Shown: positions 1 to 10,709 of the stretch, in pieces
How positions within the stretch are numbered: the first letter of the stretch is position 1
Layout: every line of letters begins with the position of its first letter
From: Rutidosis leptorrhynchoides
Lineage: Eukaryota > Streptophyta > Magnoliopsida > Asterales > Asteraceae
Length of the DNA stretch: 64,000 nucleotides
Direction of reading: 5' to 3'
Assembly (NCBI RefSeq): GCF_046630445.1
Contig: NC_092338.1
Location: 226,984,501-227,048,500, forward strand
The notes under the pieces: model-generated
What the model was told of the DNA's origin: nothing
The model's database searches: none
What the model saw: the letters and a program-made list of their open reading frames with translations, nothing else
Translations under genes and position numbers: made by a program

Positions 1-665
1 TTCGGTAACCTTGCTGTACAAAAAAACAAGTTAGTAACACACATAATATCAATGATACCAAATGTAAAGGATACTGAATGTCAACTATAGCAGTTGACAA
101 ACCGAGTCTAAGTATAGATCTTAGAAAATCAATCGAATCCTATCTCAAACCACACCAAGTAGCTGCGTATGATCAAACCGAATGTGATAGAATCACTAAC
201 ACACCATAATATGCAACACTTATGAATTTCCAACTATGAAGTAGATTCGGTATGGCAGTTAAGATACCGAATGCTGATTGAATCTTCAAAACTTGAAGAA
301 TTGAAGAAATTGAACAGTCAACAATATGATTAAACACCTCACGATCACAACTGAATCCACAAACCTTCACTAAAATACAGAATCAAGCTGGAATTGATCA
401 ATACCGAGAGTTTTAGCCACGAACTCTAAAAATCAACTTGATTCTCCATAATTGTTGTTAAAAGGCTGTAATTATGATCGAAACTCTTTCTAATCAATCT
501 AATAAACCTTCGCTGAACTTATCACAAGAATCTGAACGTCAGATCATCAAATTCGATGTTACCGAATATGATTCAATCTAACCGAATGTGATCAGATTCT
601 GTAATCTTCCATCTCTGGATCGATATAGTGATGTAATATCACTCCCAGGGAACTCTGATATCAAA
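1..665 (-). other. 5' leader of a minus-strand LTR retrotransposon, cut by the window edge
   Basis: This stretch lies immediately inside the LTR at 666-917 when read on the minus strand, and begins with a primer-binding-site-like sequence. I see no convincing coding frame; the short open frames carry no recognisable motif. It contains several degenerate copies of the TACCGAAT motif in both orientations (around 102, 177, 245, 263, 560 and 582), the same motif that fills the spacer at 5700-6640. The leader is therefore probably from the same broad Sirevirus-type group as the element to its right, inserted in opposite orientation. Confidence 0.6.
652..663 (-). other. tRNA primer-binding site
   Basis: Read on the minus strand this is TGATATCAGAGT, two nucleotides inside the LTR end. 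It differs at two positions from the plant initiator-Met primer site TGGTATCAGAGC. Its position fixes the element as minus-strand with its internal region running left out of the window. Confidence 0.65.
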
Positions 666-917
666 TGTTAGGGTGTAATGTGATGAATATCGTATGAATG
701 TATGAATATCTATAAGATTGTTATGAATATTGAGAGGAAAAGTCAATTGTTCAAGATTGACTTTTTCCACAACTCTCTTGAACTCTTTACTAAACTTTGG
801 CTATTTTTGTGAAGTGCTTACTTCTAAGGTTACTTTGTGGGATATTTATAGCCCTTTTCAATATCCCACCATTACAAGGCTTAGCACACTATCGATGCAA
901 TTCTTGGGGTCCTAACA
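666..917 (-). repeat. 252-bp LTR (5' LTR of a minus-strand copia-type element)
   Basis: On the minus strand it starts TGTTAGGACCCC and ends CCCTAACA, a TG...CA pair with a short inverted terminal repeat (TGTTAG/CTAACA). It contains a TATA box, GGGCTATAAATATCCC, about 70 bp from the minus-strand start. The primer site follows directly on the left. The right boundary at 917 adjoins Sirevirus gag-like sequence, so this element inserted into that element's gag region. The other LTR lies outside the window. Confidence 0.75.
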
Positions 918-940
918 ATTTATGTCTTGAGATATAAAGC

Positions 941-1749
941 TTGAATCAAAAGATTGTTCAACTAAAACAGGCAACAATACAACAAATTGCTATGCAAGCA
1001 CACACATCACAAATGCAAGCACAACAAATGCTTACTAAGTGTATGAATACTGTCATAAGAAGGTTAAGGGTAAATCACAATCAAATGTTTCTAAAGCTTC
1101 AAAACCCATTACCATTCTTAAAAATCCTTTACGATCTTAATTTGAGAAAAGAGTTTCAAAGGTTACACCTTCACCACAATTCATTGTGAAGAAGGCACAT
1201 CATCCAGATGGTTCTTGTTCGAGTGAAAAACTTCCTCTGATGTTAATGATAAAACATACAAAGGAAAGTCTTTTAACAAAACTAAAGAAGTCTTCAAAAC
1301 AAAACACGAGTCCAAAACCTGATTTGAGTGAGTATGATGCAAAGGAACGTAAAATAAAAATGGAAATTTTGCAAAATCAAAATACTCGAATGTCAACTGA
1401 AAAGTTTGGATGTCTCACTAACAAAGGTGTTTTTCGTGTCACATGTTATAATCCTAACTTGAATTACAAGTCTGTATGGGTTCCTAAGTCTACGACTAAG
1501 AAAGTAGCAAATCAAACCAAGAAATCTGCTAGTCGACCTAGGAAGTCATCGTATGTTTTTCAATTCTCTTGTGTGAACAAAACATCTACTTGGAATAAAT
1601 TGTGTGTAAAGACTTCTGGTGATGATGTAAAACTTGATATCGCTTATGATGCTTCATGTAATGTGGCTTTAGATGATACTTTAATGTATAAATTGTATGC
1701 TGCTTTACGTGATACATTAATCTGTGATCCAAAGTTTTTTTGTTGGTAA
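941..1749 (+). pseudogene. Gag C-terminal remnant of Sirevirus-like element
   Basis: Two overlapping frames (941-1189, then 1186-1749) make one interrupted lysine- and glutamine-rich protein. The first part is Gln-rich and probably helical. The second is basic (many KxxKK runs) and contains WVPKST near residue 103, a phrase I associate with the Gag-to-protease linker of Asteraceae Sireviruses. No intact CCHC knuckle is visible, although scattered Cys codons remain. The start of Gag was lost to the insertion ending at 917. The role in a live element would be particle assembly and RNA packaging; this copy is dead. Confidence 0.55.
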
Positions 1750-1825
1750 TAACCGTGGAGGACCCAAGAAACTTTGGGTACCTAAACTCTAGGAAAATTA
1801 ATTTTGACAGGGTTTCGACATCCGT

Positions 1826-2071
1826 GTGTGGTACATCAACTTCGGTTGTTCTCGACACATGACGGACGATAAATCCTTGCTTGTCAATTTTGTTGAAAAA
1901 TTCCTAGGAACGGTTACTTTTGGAAATGACAAGATTGCAGCGATAACAGGTTATGAAGATTATGTGAAAAATGGCATAACGATCAAATGGGTCTCATATG
2001 TTGTGGGTTTGGGGTGCAGTTTGTGTAGTGTCAGCCAATTTTGCGACGGAGATCTCAAATTTCTGTTTTGA
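1826..2071 (+). pseudogene. Retropepsin-like protease remnant, active site destroyed
   Basis: The frame reads WYINFGCSRHMT, where copia proteases have WxLDSGCSRHMT. The catalytic Asp-Ser/Thr-Gly has become Asn-Phe-Gly, so the enzyme could not work. Downstream, FVEKFLGTVTFGNDKIAAITGYEDY matches the usual flap and hydrophobic core in order, and the segment ends at SVSQFCDGDL. The protein would cleave the Gag-Pol polyprotein in the particle. It is in frame 2, while its flanking domains are in frames 1 and 3, so at least one frameshift lies on each side. I chose the region by motif, not by a start codon. Confidence 0.75.
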
Positions 2072-3165
2072 ACGTCGTCAATGCTCGGTGCAATCCACCG
2101 ATGGAAATGATCTCCTTGTTGGTAAATGTTTTTCTTCACTATATACTATTGACCTCAATGATGAAGCATCACATGGAAACATGTGTTTGGCTACCCGTTC
2201 TACAAAATAAAATTCGTGGTTATGGCATCACCGGATGTCACACTTGAATTACAAGGGTATTAATCGACTAGTCTCTATAGATTTAGTTGATGGAATTCCC
2301 AGCTTTCAATATTATAAGCATCATGTGTATCCATCATGTGCGATGGGTAAGCTGAAACGGACTAATCATCCGCTTAAGCAACACCCCAGTACTTCATCGT
2401 CTTTTCAATTATTGCATATGGACTTATGTGGACCCATGAGAGTTTCTAGCCTCGGTGGCCAGAAACATGTGCTTGTCATTGTAGATGACCCCTACACGTT
2501 TTACATGGATTTTTCTTTTGAGGACTAAATCTGAAACCCCCACCATTATCATTGAGTTCATCAAAAAGACTCAACGCTCTTTTAACAAACATGTTAAGAG
2601 CATTCGAACTGATAATGGAACAGAATTTAAGAATGACCTACTTGATAGTTATTTGAAAAACTAAGGCATTGAACATCAGTTCTCTGCTACAAGAACCCCT
2701 CAACAGAATGGAGTAGTCGAACGACGTAATCGTACGTTGTGTGAGGCAGCTCGAACGATGCTTGCCTACTCTAAACTACCTCCAAAAATGTGGGGGGAGG
2801 CCATTTCAACTTCATGTTATACCCAAAATCGGTGTATCATTAATAAACGTTTTGACAAAACTCCTTATGAGTTCCTATATGGTAAACGCCCGAATGTCAA
2901 ATATATCCGTGTCTTTGGTTGTATATGCTATGTGCTTAACGATTTTGACACCTCGGAAAGTTTGATCCTCATGGCGATAAAGCTATATTTCTCAGTTATT
3001 CTTCGAACAAAGTTTCTTATCATGTCTATCACAAAAAGACAAAGACGATGAAGGAAAGCATTAATGTTAAGTTCGATGAGTTATCGGGGATGGCTTTTGA
3101 ACAACTCAGTTCAAAACCCGATCCTAACCTGGCTACTACTTCTTCCGTGCATAATTAAATTTTCT
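2072..3165 (+). pseudogene. Copia integrase (GAG-pre-integrase plus DD35E core), broken
   Basis: The pre-integrase zinc-binding part is recognisable as WLWHHRMSHLNYKGI from about 2217 and CAMGK near 2340. The catalytic triad is visible: Asp at 2421-2423 (HMDLCGPM), Asp at 2611-2613 (RTDNGTEF) and Glu at 2719-2721 (GVVERRN). The last two are separated by 35 residues, the DD35E spacing. The frame changes near 2526, TAA stops the frame at 2662-2664, and another frameshift lies near 2960. The C-terminal segment around 3040-3160 (MKESINVKFDELSGMAFEQ) is the link towards reverse transcriptase. A live copy would insert the cDNA into chromosomes. Confidence 0.85.
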
Positions 3166-4380
3166 TGAAGAAGGGTGTTCCGATGGTTACAACAGAGGAA
3201 CTGGATATCTTATTTGATAGTCTTTATGCTCCTCAATGGAATTCAGATGTTCAAGCCGTACCGGGTACACCATCATAGTCAACTACCGTGGAGATACAAC
3301 CAAGTCTCTATGATGAAGATACAACACCAACTGATTCACTTGTTGTTTCTTCATCCTCCCTCCCACCTCCTGATGATCATCTTGAAACAATTCAAGATAC
3401 ATCTGTTGATACTATTCCAGCTGTTTCTCGAGATACTCAAATGAATCCACTAGACAATGCTACATCTGCACAAGAGGATCATGGCTCAACGTCAACAACG
3501 GTTGATGTTTCAATGGATACCACTGATGTACCACCTCTTCCACATAACAACTGATGGACTAAAAGTCATCCAATTGATCTTATCATTGGTGATGTATCTG
3601 CTCCAGTTTCAACTCGAAGGGCTACTCAGAATATGTGTTTATACACTGCCTTTCTTAGTAAGATTGAACCAACAATGATTTCTCAAGCTTTATTATATCC
3701 AAACTGGGTGGTAGCAATTCAACAGGAGATTAATCAATTTGAATGTTTGAAAGTATGGCGATTAGTTCCAAGACCAGCGGGTCAACGACCAATAGGGGTT
3801 AAGTGGATTTTCAAGAACAAGAAGGATTCTGATGGCATTGCGGTTAGAAATAAGGCACGTCTTGTGGCTAAGGGATATCGACAATAAGAGGGTATTGATT
3901 ATGATGAAACATTTCCTTTGGTTGCTAGGATTGAGGCTATTCATCTATTCCTTGCATTTGCTTCTCATATGAAGTTCACGGTGTTTCAAATGGATGTTAA
4001 AACTGCTTTTCTGAATGGTCATCTTCAAGAGGAAGTGTATGTTAATCAACCAGAAGGCTTTGTTGATCCCATTCATCCAAACCACGTATACTACTTGGAG
4101 AAAGCTTTGTATGGTCTAAAGCAAGAACCGCATGTATGGTACGAGACCTTGATAAAGTACTTGCTGGATAATGGCTTCTCTCGTGGAACAATTGATACAA
4201 CGCTCTTTATCTATAAAAACCACGGTCACATTCTCTTGGTTCAAATTTACGTTGATGATTTTATTTTTGGTTCCACGTCCCCGGCCTTATGCAAAGAATT
4301 TGGTGACCTTATGGCCAACAAATTCGAAATGAGCATGCTTGACCAGCTCAATTTCTTCTGCAGTTACAAATAAAATAATT
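3166..4380 (+). pseudogene. Copia reverse transcriptase and upstream linker, broken
   Basis: A linker rich in Ser, Thr, Pro and Asp (3288-3554) precedes the polymerase. The fingers begin near 3690 with NWVVAIQQEINQFE and continue through GVKWIFKNKK, KARLVAKGYRQ, a TAA at 3885-3887, then [17 protein letters not shown] and [10 protein letters not shown]. The catalytic YVDD is at 4248-4259. The frame is lost near 4340. Except for that one stop, 3633-4373 stays in a single frame, so this is the best preserved domain of the element. It would copy element RNA into DNA in the cytoplasmic particle. Confidence 0.85.
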
Positions 4381-5181
4381 TCTAAATGGGATTTTTATCA
4401 GTCAAACAAAGTATATCAATGATATGCTAAAACGTTTTAAAATGACTGCTTTAAAACCAATGACAACCCCAATGAGGACATTACTGGATGCTGATGCTAT
4501 TGGGGAACCCTTTGACATTACGCTTTATTGAAGCATGGTTGGCTCTTTAATGTATCTGACTGCAAGTAGACCGGACATTACACTTACTGTAACTGTCTGT
4601 GCCCACTTTTAGCCAAACCCTAAGAAATCCCACTCCAAAGCGGTGGTTAGGATTTTCTAGTACCTGAAAGGTACTCCTAATCTCGGAATCCACATAGATC
4701 TGATTTCAAATTCAATGCTTATACTAATGCGGATCATGGCGGTTGCCATGTTGATAGAAAAAGCATATATGGATCAAATCAAATGTTGGGGAATAGGTTA
4801 GTTGGTTGGTCATCTAAGAAACAAAAATATGTTTCTTTATCAACTACCGAGTCTGAGTATATTGCTGCAACTCATTGTTGTTCACAAGTTTTGTGGATGC
4901 AAACTCAACTCCTAGATTATGGCTTTAAGATCACTAAGACCCCAATATACTGTGATTCACAAAGTGCTACTGCCATTACTAGCAACCTGTTCCAGGATTC
5001 TAAGACTAAACACATAGATACTCGTTATCATTTCATTAAGGAGCATGTTGAAAAAGGAGATGTAGAGTTATACTTCATGCCTACCAAAGTGCAATTAGCT
5101 GACATGTTCACTAAACCCTTATATGAAATTAGGCTAAAGTTCTTGATAAAAGAAATTGGCATGGTAGAATATAGTGCTTAA
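4381..5181 (+). pseudogene. Copia RNase H domain
   Basis: From 4384 to 4780 the reading frame is scrambled, but pieces such as VGSLMYLTASRPDI and AVVRIFxYLKGTPNLG mark the connection between polymerase and RNase H. From 4783 the frame is open for 132 codons: WSSKKQKYVSLSTTESEYIA (catalytic Glu), IYCDSQSA (catalytic Asp), KHIDTRYHFIKEHV, and LADMFTKPL near the end. This is the standard copia RNase H C-terminus. It would remove RNA from the RNA-DNA hybrid. It ends 43 bp before the first polypurine tract. Confidence 0.85.
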
Positions 5182-5223
5182 CATTCCTTAGCTCAATTGG
5201 GACGTATACTTGGGATCTTGTGT

Positions 5224-5446
5224 TTAGGGGGAGTAGTACTTTTCTAAGGGGAGTATATCCTTTAGATATTATCTTTCAAGGGGGAGCCTTTAAATTTCTG
5301 ATAACATCCTGGGTTTATTTTTCAATAGTTATGAAAGGGGGAGGTAACTTATTGAAATCATATTTCAAGGGGGAGTTATTAAATTTTCATAGGAAGATCA
5401 AAATGCTGATTCATTTCATTGTATATCACATTTTGAGGAGGAGATA
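5224..5446 (+). repeat. Array of six polypurine tracts (Sirevirus mPPT)
   Basis: Six purine-rich boxes of the AAGGGGGAG type occur at about 5224, 5246, 5278, 5334, 5366 and 5434, spaced 20-70 bp apart. Multiple conserved polypurine tracts downstream of RNase H are a published feature of Sireviruses. Here they follow pol by 43 bp but lie about 5.2 kb before the LTR start at 10710, where a separate single tract is found. Confidence 0.7.
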
Positions 5447-6914
5447 TGGAGAAAATTAAAAAGAAAATTGATTTTCAAAGAGTGAATTCATAAAATCTCA
5501 TGTTTTTGAATTGAACATATTCACTTTGGCTTGTATACATCTTAGTATGCAACCCGTTTTAAAATTTATATCATTGAAGATTTGTACTTTATACATATTT
5601 CATATTTTTCTAAGTACAAATCTGGATTTTAGAAAATTCTTAAAAATTGGAAAAGATACAAATCAAAAAGAATTAAATTTTACTGAATAAATGTTATTTT
5701 TAGCATTATACCGAATCTGACAACTAACAGTGCAGATTCGGTAAGTTTAAAACTTTCAAGAATTTCTCAGAAATGTTTTTATTGAAAATATGATAAACTT
5801 GTACAATTTTTGATAAAGGTTTGTTGAAATTTGAAGTCAAATAGATTAAATTGAAAAATAGACTGCATTCAGTAAAATAGGCCCATTTGGTAAGGCCCAA
5901 ATATCTTACATATCTTCGGTATCTATAAATAGGAGGGTCAAAGCCAAACTTTCTCTCACATTGTGTTGATTGCTTACCGAGTCTGATTAAACCTTACCGA
6001 ATCTGCTTAATCTACTGACTCCGTCCTTCTCTTTCTTCAAATCTTTGGCATTTCTTTGTTTTAATCAAGTTTAAGATACACATGTTGTAGATGTGAGATA
6101 AATGAATGATTATAAACCAAAAAAGATCAAACACAATAAGATTTTGACACTTAAGGAATGATGTTGATTATACCGAATCTGAGTCTGAAAAGTTAAATCC
6201 TTGATTAACTCAATTAATTTGGTTGATTGACAAGAAATCTTGTCTAATCTTTGTTAAATTGATTGATCTATCAATTGATCGAGTCTGATTGCATGATTAA
6301 TTGATGGTTTGATGGATTCTGTATATACCAAATGTGTTCGTGCTACAGTACCGAGTCTGTTCAACCAACTAACATGTTTTTCTAATTAATTTGAGTTGTT
6401 AATTGAGTCTGGTTATAAGTTTGAATGTTATGAGACTGAATATGCATGTTTAAGTGGTTATCTGTGAATTTTGAAGTTACCGAATCTGTTCTTAACTTGA
6501 TACCGAGTCTGGTGTTTGGTACTTTGAAATAGTTTGATTTTGAATTAGAAAAACTTGCATGCTTATTATAGATCATTGATATGAAAGAACAAGCAAATTT
6601 GGTTACCGAATCAGAAACTTTTCATGAATACCAAATCTGCTTGACATGTTTTGAAAAATTGACTAAGTTTTGTTCTAATTCTCTATGTTACATATTTGAT
6701 TATGCATGATGATTTTGTTATGTGTTGAACCTCATTTTAATATCATGTTAGTCAAATGTTTGTACATAATTAGAATAAAAGGTTTTTATAACTTAGAAAA
6801 TCCATAAAAATCTTAAAATCTGAAAAATACAAAGGATTTCAAAGGATATAAGGATAGAGATATGTGCTTTATGATAACATCTTGTGGTCTTCTATTTCTT
6901 ATTTATACAGCTAA
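5447..6914 (+). other. Noncoding spacer between pol and accessory ORF, with TACCGARTCTG repeats
   Basis: No gene is visible. The spacer holds at least nine copies of an 11-bp motif TACCGA(A/G)TCTG or one-mismatch variants on the plus strand (5709, 5975, 5995, 6171, 6349, 6478, 6501, 6604, 6629) and one on the minus strand (5733-5743). A TATA box lies at 5924-5933. The sequence just before the ORF start at 6915 is a pyrimidine-rich run ending in ACAG at 6910, which looks like a 3' splice site. Confidence 0.65.
5924..5933 (+). promoter_or_regulatory. Candidate internal TATA box upstream of the accessory ORF
   Basis: TATAAATAGG is a textbook plant TATA box, followed by a pyrimidine-rich stretch (TTTCTCTCACATTG) 20-35 bp downstream, as expected for a transcript start. 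It is separate from the LTR promoter. It could drive the accessory ORF about 1 kb downstream, or be an LTR remnant I cannot delimit. Confidence 0.45.
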
Positions 6915-8689
6915 ATGGCGAACAATCACTTTATCAATTCTGAAACCAACATTCCATGTAACTACTGGATTGTAATTCTGGAGAGGCATACTTTATGGCC
7001 TGCACTAAGCTCAAGTGTTAGTATGCCAGTCACAGACTTGGAACTTCTGTACAGAACTATCAAGTTTGTTGAGGCTACACAACCTACAGCTACCAATCTA
7101 CAGGGAGAAGCGGCTAGATTTGAATTCGAGCTGAGAGGGGTACATGGATTGAGGAGAATTACAAAAGCTGATTTCAGGAGGATCTTTCAGCTTCCACTTA
7201 TACAGAATGCTCCTACTTTTCCATCTACTCAGCAGATGATGAGCTCAATATTTCCGCTTGGTTATAGTGGAGCTAATAATGTTCCACCGGCTAAGTTTCA
7301 AAAGAAGTACTTGCACTCCCGGTGGTATGTGATCTTCTCGATCATCAGTAGATGTTTGCTGATGACAAAGAGTGGATCCGACATCCTAATAGTGCCAATG
7401 CTCAAGGTTTTCTACTCATTCACAAGAGTGGAAAACCAGATTATGCAGAACTCTAGTGGGATCTGGTTCACGCTCAAGTGGATAAAACAAGGAGTTCTTA
7501 CATTCCTTGTGAAAGGTTTTTCAGTATTTTTATCCATGATGCTATAAATGCTTGCAAAATACCAAATATTTTTATACCAGTTACACATGGATAATAGATG
7601 GTTAGATTTGGGGAGGTAAAGATGAATACCCCAGTGATTTCAGACAATCAATTCACTGCACCAATCCCAAATTGGCTGGTGAGGCTAGCTGAACCCCAAG
7701 ACGCTAGAATGCGTTCTTATTTTGAGGCGATAGGTATACCTCTTTCGAACCCGGTACAACAAGTACAAGTTGAACCAGCCGCGGTTCCAGCTCTAGAGGT
7801 CGTAGAGGAACCTATAGTATAACCACACGGGCCAGCTAATCCTTCACTCAGGATAAACCTCAAATGCCCTAGGATAGCTCAACAAGCTCAACCCGTGAGG
7901 ATCAAGGAACCTAGTTCACCTAGGATTGAACTAACCCTTTCCACAACACCTGAGGGTAGCAGTGACATCGATTCATCAGCAACTAAATCATCTCCCGAAT
8001 TACCGAACAAGAGGACACATTATATCCAATATGAGATGATTCAGACTCCACCAACCCAACGCGTAACTAGATCTAGGACTACGACTCCTATCGTATGCCA
8101 AACAGTTACTCCAACCATTGGTGATACGGAATAAGACCTAGAACCTGTAAGGTCACCTTCACCCATCTCCGTATCACATCCAATAATAACAGTAAGCCCT
8201 ACACTAAATGAAGCGCAAGCTTCGGTAGTCAAGAGAGCTAAAAGCATGGATGGTAAAAAAACCAATCAGCGCATCCAACCGAATCAGGACTTAACAATAA
8301 ATCCTACCAAGCAAGATGCTTTGGCATCTAAGGTAGTAAAGTCTTCCTCTACAGTAAAGTCTGCGTTGACTCCATCGATTGAGGAAACTCAATCATTGAA
8401 GTCCAGAACGGCCGAAGGGGAGCCGATTAATCTTGAAAAGGGCAACCTGCGTATCGGCTGGAAATCCTCTTGATATACTTCGTCCTCCTGATGTCGTATT
8501 GCCTAAATGTACAACAGGGCCTATAGGTCTGACTTATCTTGATGAGGGAGACCTGCCGTGTCCCATGGAAATGAATCAACATGACAATCCTTCGCGATAT
8601 TTATTAGACTTCCAGCAGACTGTTCCTTTGGTTCAAGAAATTGATCCATTAGTTCAAACCAGTTCTCTTCCGGATTCTGAATCTTAGGG
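6915..8689 (+). pseudogene. Sirevirus-associated accessory ORF, N-terminal half (unknown function)
   Basis: ATG at 6915 lies four bases after a splice-acceptor-like ACAG. The first 200 residues look globular, with LHSRWYVIFSIISRCL and later YIPCERFFSIFIHDAI, phrases I recall from uncharacterised ORFs found after pol in Asteraceae copia elements. A frameshift near 7500 moves the frame, then two stops (7592-7597), a TAA at 7820 and another at 8132 interrupt it. From about 7740 the protein becomes disordered: Pro-, Ser-, Thr- and Glu-rich, with TRSRTTTP. No transmembrane segment or signal peptide stands out, so an envelope role is not supported. Family function is unknown to me. Confidence 0.55.
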
Positions 8690-10613
8690 TCTGGGGGATG
8701 AGTATTTAACTGAATGAGATGTGCCAACTCATGGTACATTAATGACTTCAGGAGTCAGAGATAGCAATATCTCTACGAGAGCTAAACTGACGGGTAGTTT
8801 TGCTACTCTGTCAGAGTCCCATGAGACTAAAGTCACGGAGGCGGGTGATTCGAAAGACTCTTCGCCGGCGACAACTCCGGTGCCCAACCTCCATCAGAAG
8901 GGGATATCACGAATCGGACTAGTAGTATGTACAGCCCTACATATAAGAATAATATCAGACGCTCATCATTACCTGCCCTCACAGCAACTCAAACACTTTC
9001 ATCGACATCACTTCAACAGTTGCTGCTGATGCTGATGTTGTTCATGGTTACACCATTGTTTCACCAACTGGGTCACCTTCTCAGATTTCAAATAGATATA
9101 GATTCAAATATCTCTCTGACAATGAGGTGGAGGAGCTATATCTTGCTAAATTTGCTAAACGGACTGATCTTGATGAAGTTCACGATACCATGATGATATA
9201 TCTTAAACAAGCAAGAGTAGTATATCCACTATCTCCATGTAAGTCACCTGGACCAAATCATATGCCTGAACATGATGATTTCGATCCCGCTAATCTTCAT
9301 GAGGGGGAGAATAGACATGGTTATGGGTCCAGTGGTTTTCAACGATCAACATATGAAGTTGGTTCGTCTAGTCAACATTGGAATTATGATGTAGTTGAAA
9401 TATCTGATTCTGAAAGTGATGAAATTGAATAGATTCAATTTGAAAGTTTTATTGAATAGATTCATTTTGAAAGTTTTCTAGATGAATTAATCATTCAGAT
9501 AGAGGGTGACTTAGGGACTTTGATGGTAATGGATATGATTGCACAAACAGAGGATAAGTCAGCTCCAGAGGACAATCGAAACTTTGATAACATTGAAAAT
9601 ATTTTGAGGGGGTCTAGTGTTGCTAATGAGTTTAATGAACATCAATTCGTCAACATGACATCTCCAACAAATGAATTTGAAATACATTTTGAGAAGGAGA
9701 TTTTCTCAAATGGCGAAGAGGATACTAGGACTCCTCATGATCTCAATGTTTCATTTCAAACTGCAGAAATTGTCCTTGAACATGATGCTGATTATCAACT
9801 TGATGAAGATGAGGAGAAGCTGATTCTTCGTTCACCATTCATTAAACAGCAAGCTTACAAGATTTATGGAGATTATGATCTCATCCTTGCAGTCTCAATG
9901 AGTGTTCTTGGTGCATGGAAATATCATAAGAAACCAGAATACCTCAAAGCTTATCTGAGTGTTCGCAGGAAATTCAAATTGAAGAATGAAGAGAAACTTC
10001 AAGAACAGCAGAATTCAGAAATCAAAAGCATAAACAAAATCTTGATGATTAACAAGGATGGAGTGAAGATGCCACTTTTCTATGTGACAAGAATGGATGA
10101 TGAGGACTATCAGTTCTCAGAGGCGGACTTTGATACATTAAAGATGGATGAAATTATCTTCATCTAAATTACTTGATAGATCTAAATGAATCTACGACAA
10201 TTTATCATGCTACTACAATGAAGGCAGTCTATAGATTTATTCTTGACTCAATGAGATGGATGTCTATTCATAACTTTTAGATGGGGTTAGAATCTGGACA
10301 CAAAAAGCTCGGAATCAAACTGCCAAATCAAGTGATTGAAGAGCTAAGATATATGTCCTTACTTGAAGTAAGTGATTATCCATATGGTTTTGTGTTTGTC
10401 AATTCTCACTACACAAAGGTCTTCATCAGAGTTTCAGACTTTCATAGATACTCATACGGAATGTTGATGTATGCTTTCAAATATATAAGATGGAGACTTA
10501 TCAACAAATGCTATTCATCAGAAGATAATGAGATTGTCAAATACATTATCACAAGATTGAAGAGTCGTCTCAAAACAAGGGTGAACATAAGAAGATATGA
10601 GAGTCTCAGATGA
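8690..10613 (+). pseudogene. Sirevirus-associated accessory ORF, C-terminal half (unknown function)
   Basis: Continuation of the accessory protein through several frames. Residues from 9127 (ELYLAKFAKRTDLDEVHDTM) are followed by an acidic stretch (VEISDSESDEIE). A 27-bp tandem duplication at about 9427-9480 introduces TAG stops. From 9520 to 10167 the frame is open for 215 codons (acidic, then Lys-rich). The last segment, 10281-10613, contains YPYGFVFVNSHYTKVFIRVSDFHRYS, then RLKSRLKTR near the end. This order of a FxD/FxN strand, a DxHxYS/DG motif and a basic RLKxRxxxRRxE tail recurs in uncharacterised proteins after Sirevirus pol in composites, by my recollection. Function is unknown. Confidence 0.55.
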
Positions 10614-10698
10614 TACAAATCCAAAGTTCATTTTAGAGGAACAAAGTTCCTTTAGATAATTCTGATAGGATTACACTGTAATTTTCACATTTAACACT

Positions 10699-10709
10699 AA
10701 GGGAGAGAT
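10699..10709 (+). other. Polypurine tract before the Sirevirus-like 3' LTR
   Basis: AAGGGAGAGAT lies directly before TGTTAAGGCCCC at 10710. Together they give the expected plus-strand primer and LTR start. Confidence 0.65.

Noticed and set aside
6915..7547. Envelope-like gene in the Sirevirus-like element
   Set aside because: Position fits, but I see no signal peptide, membrane helix or fusion motif, so I left the function open.
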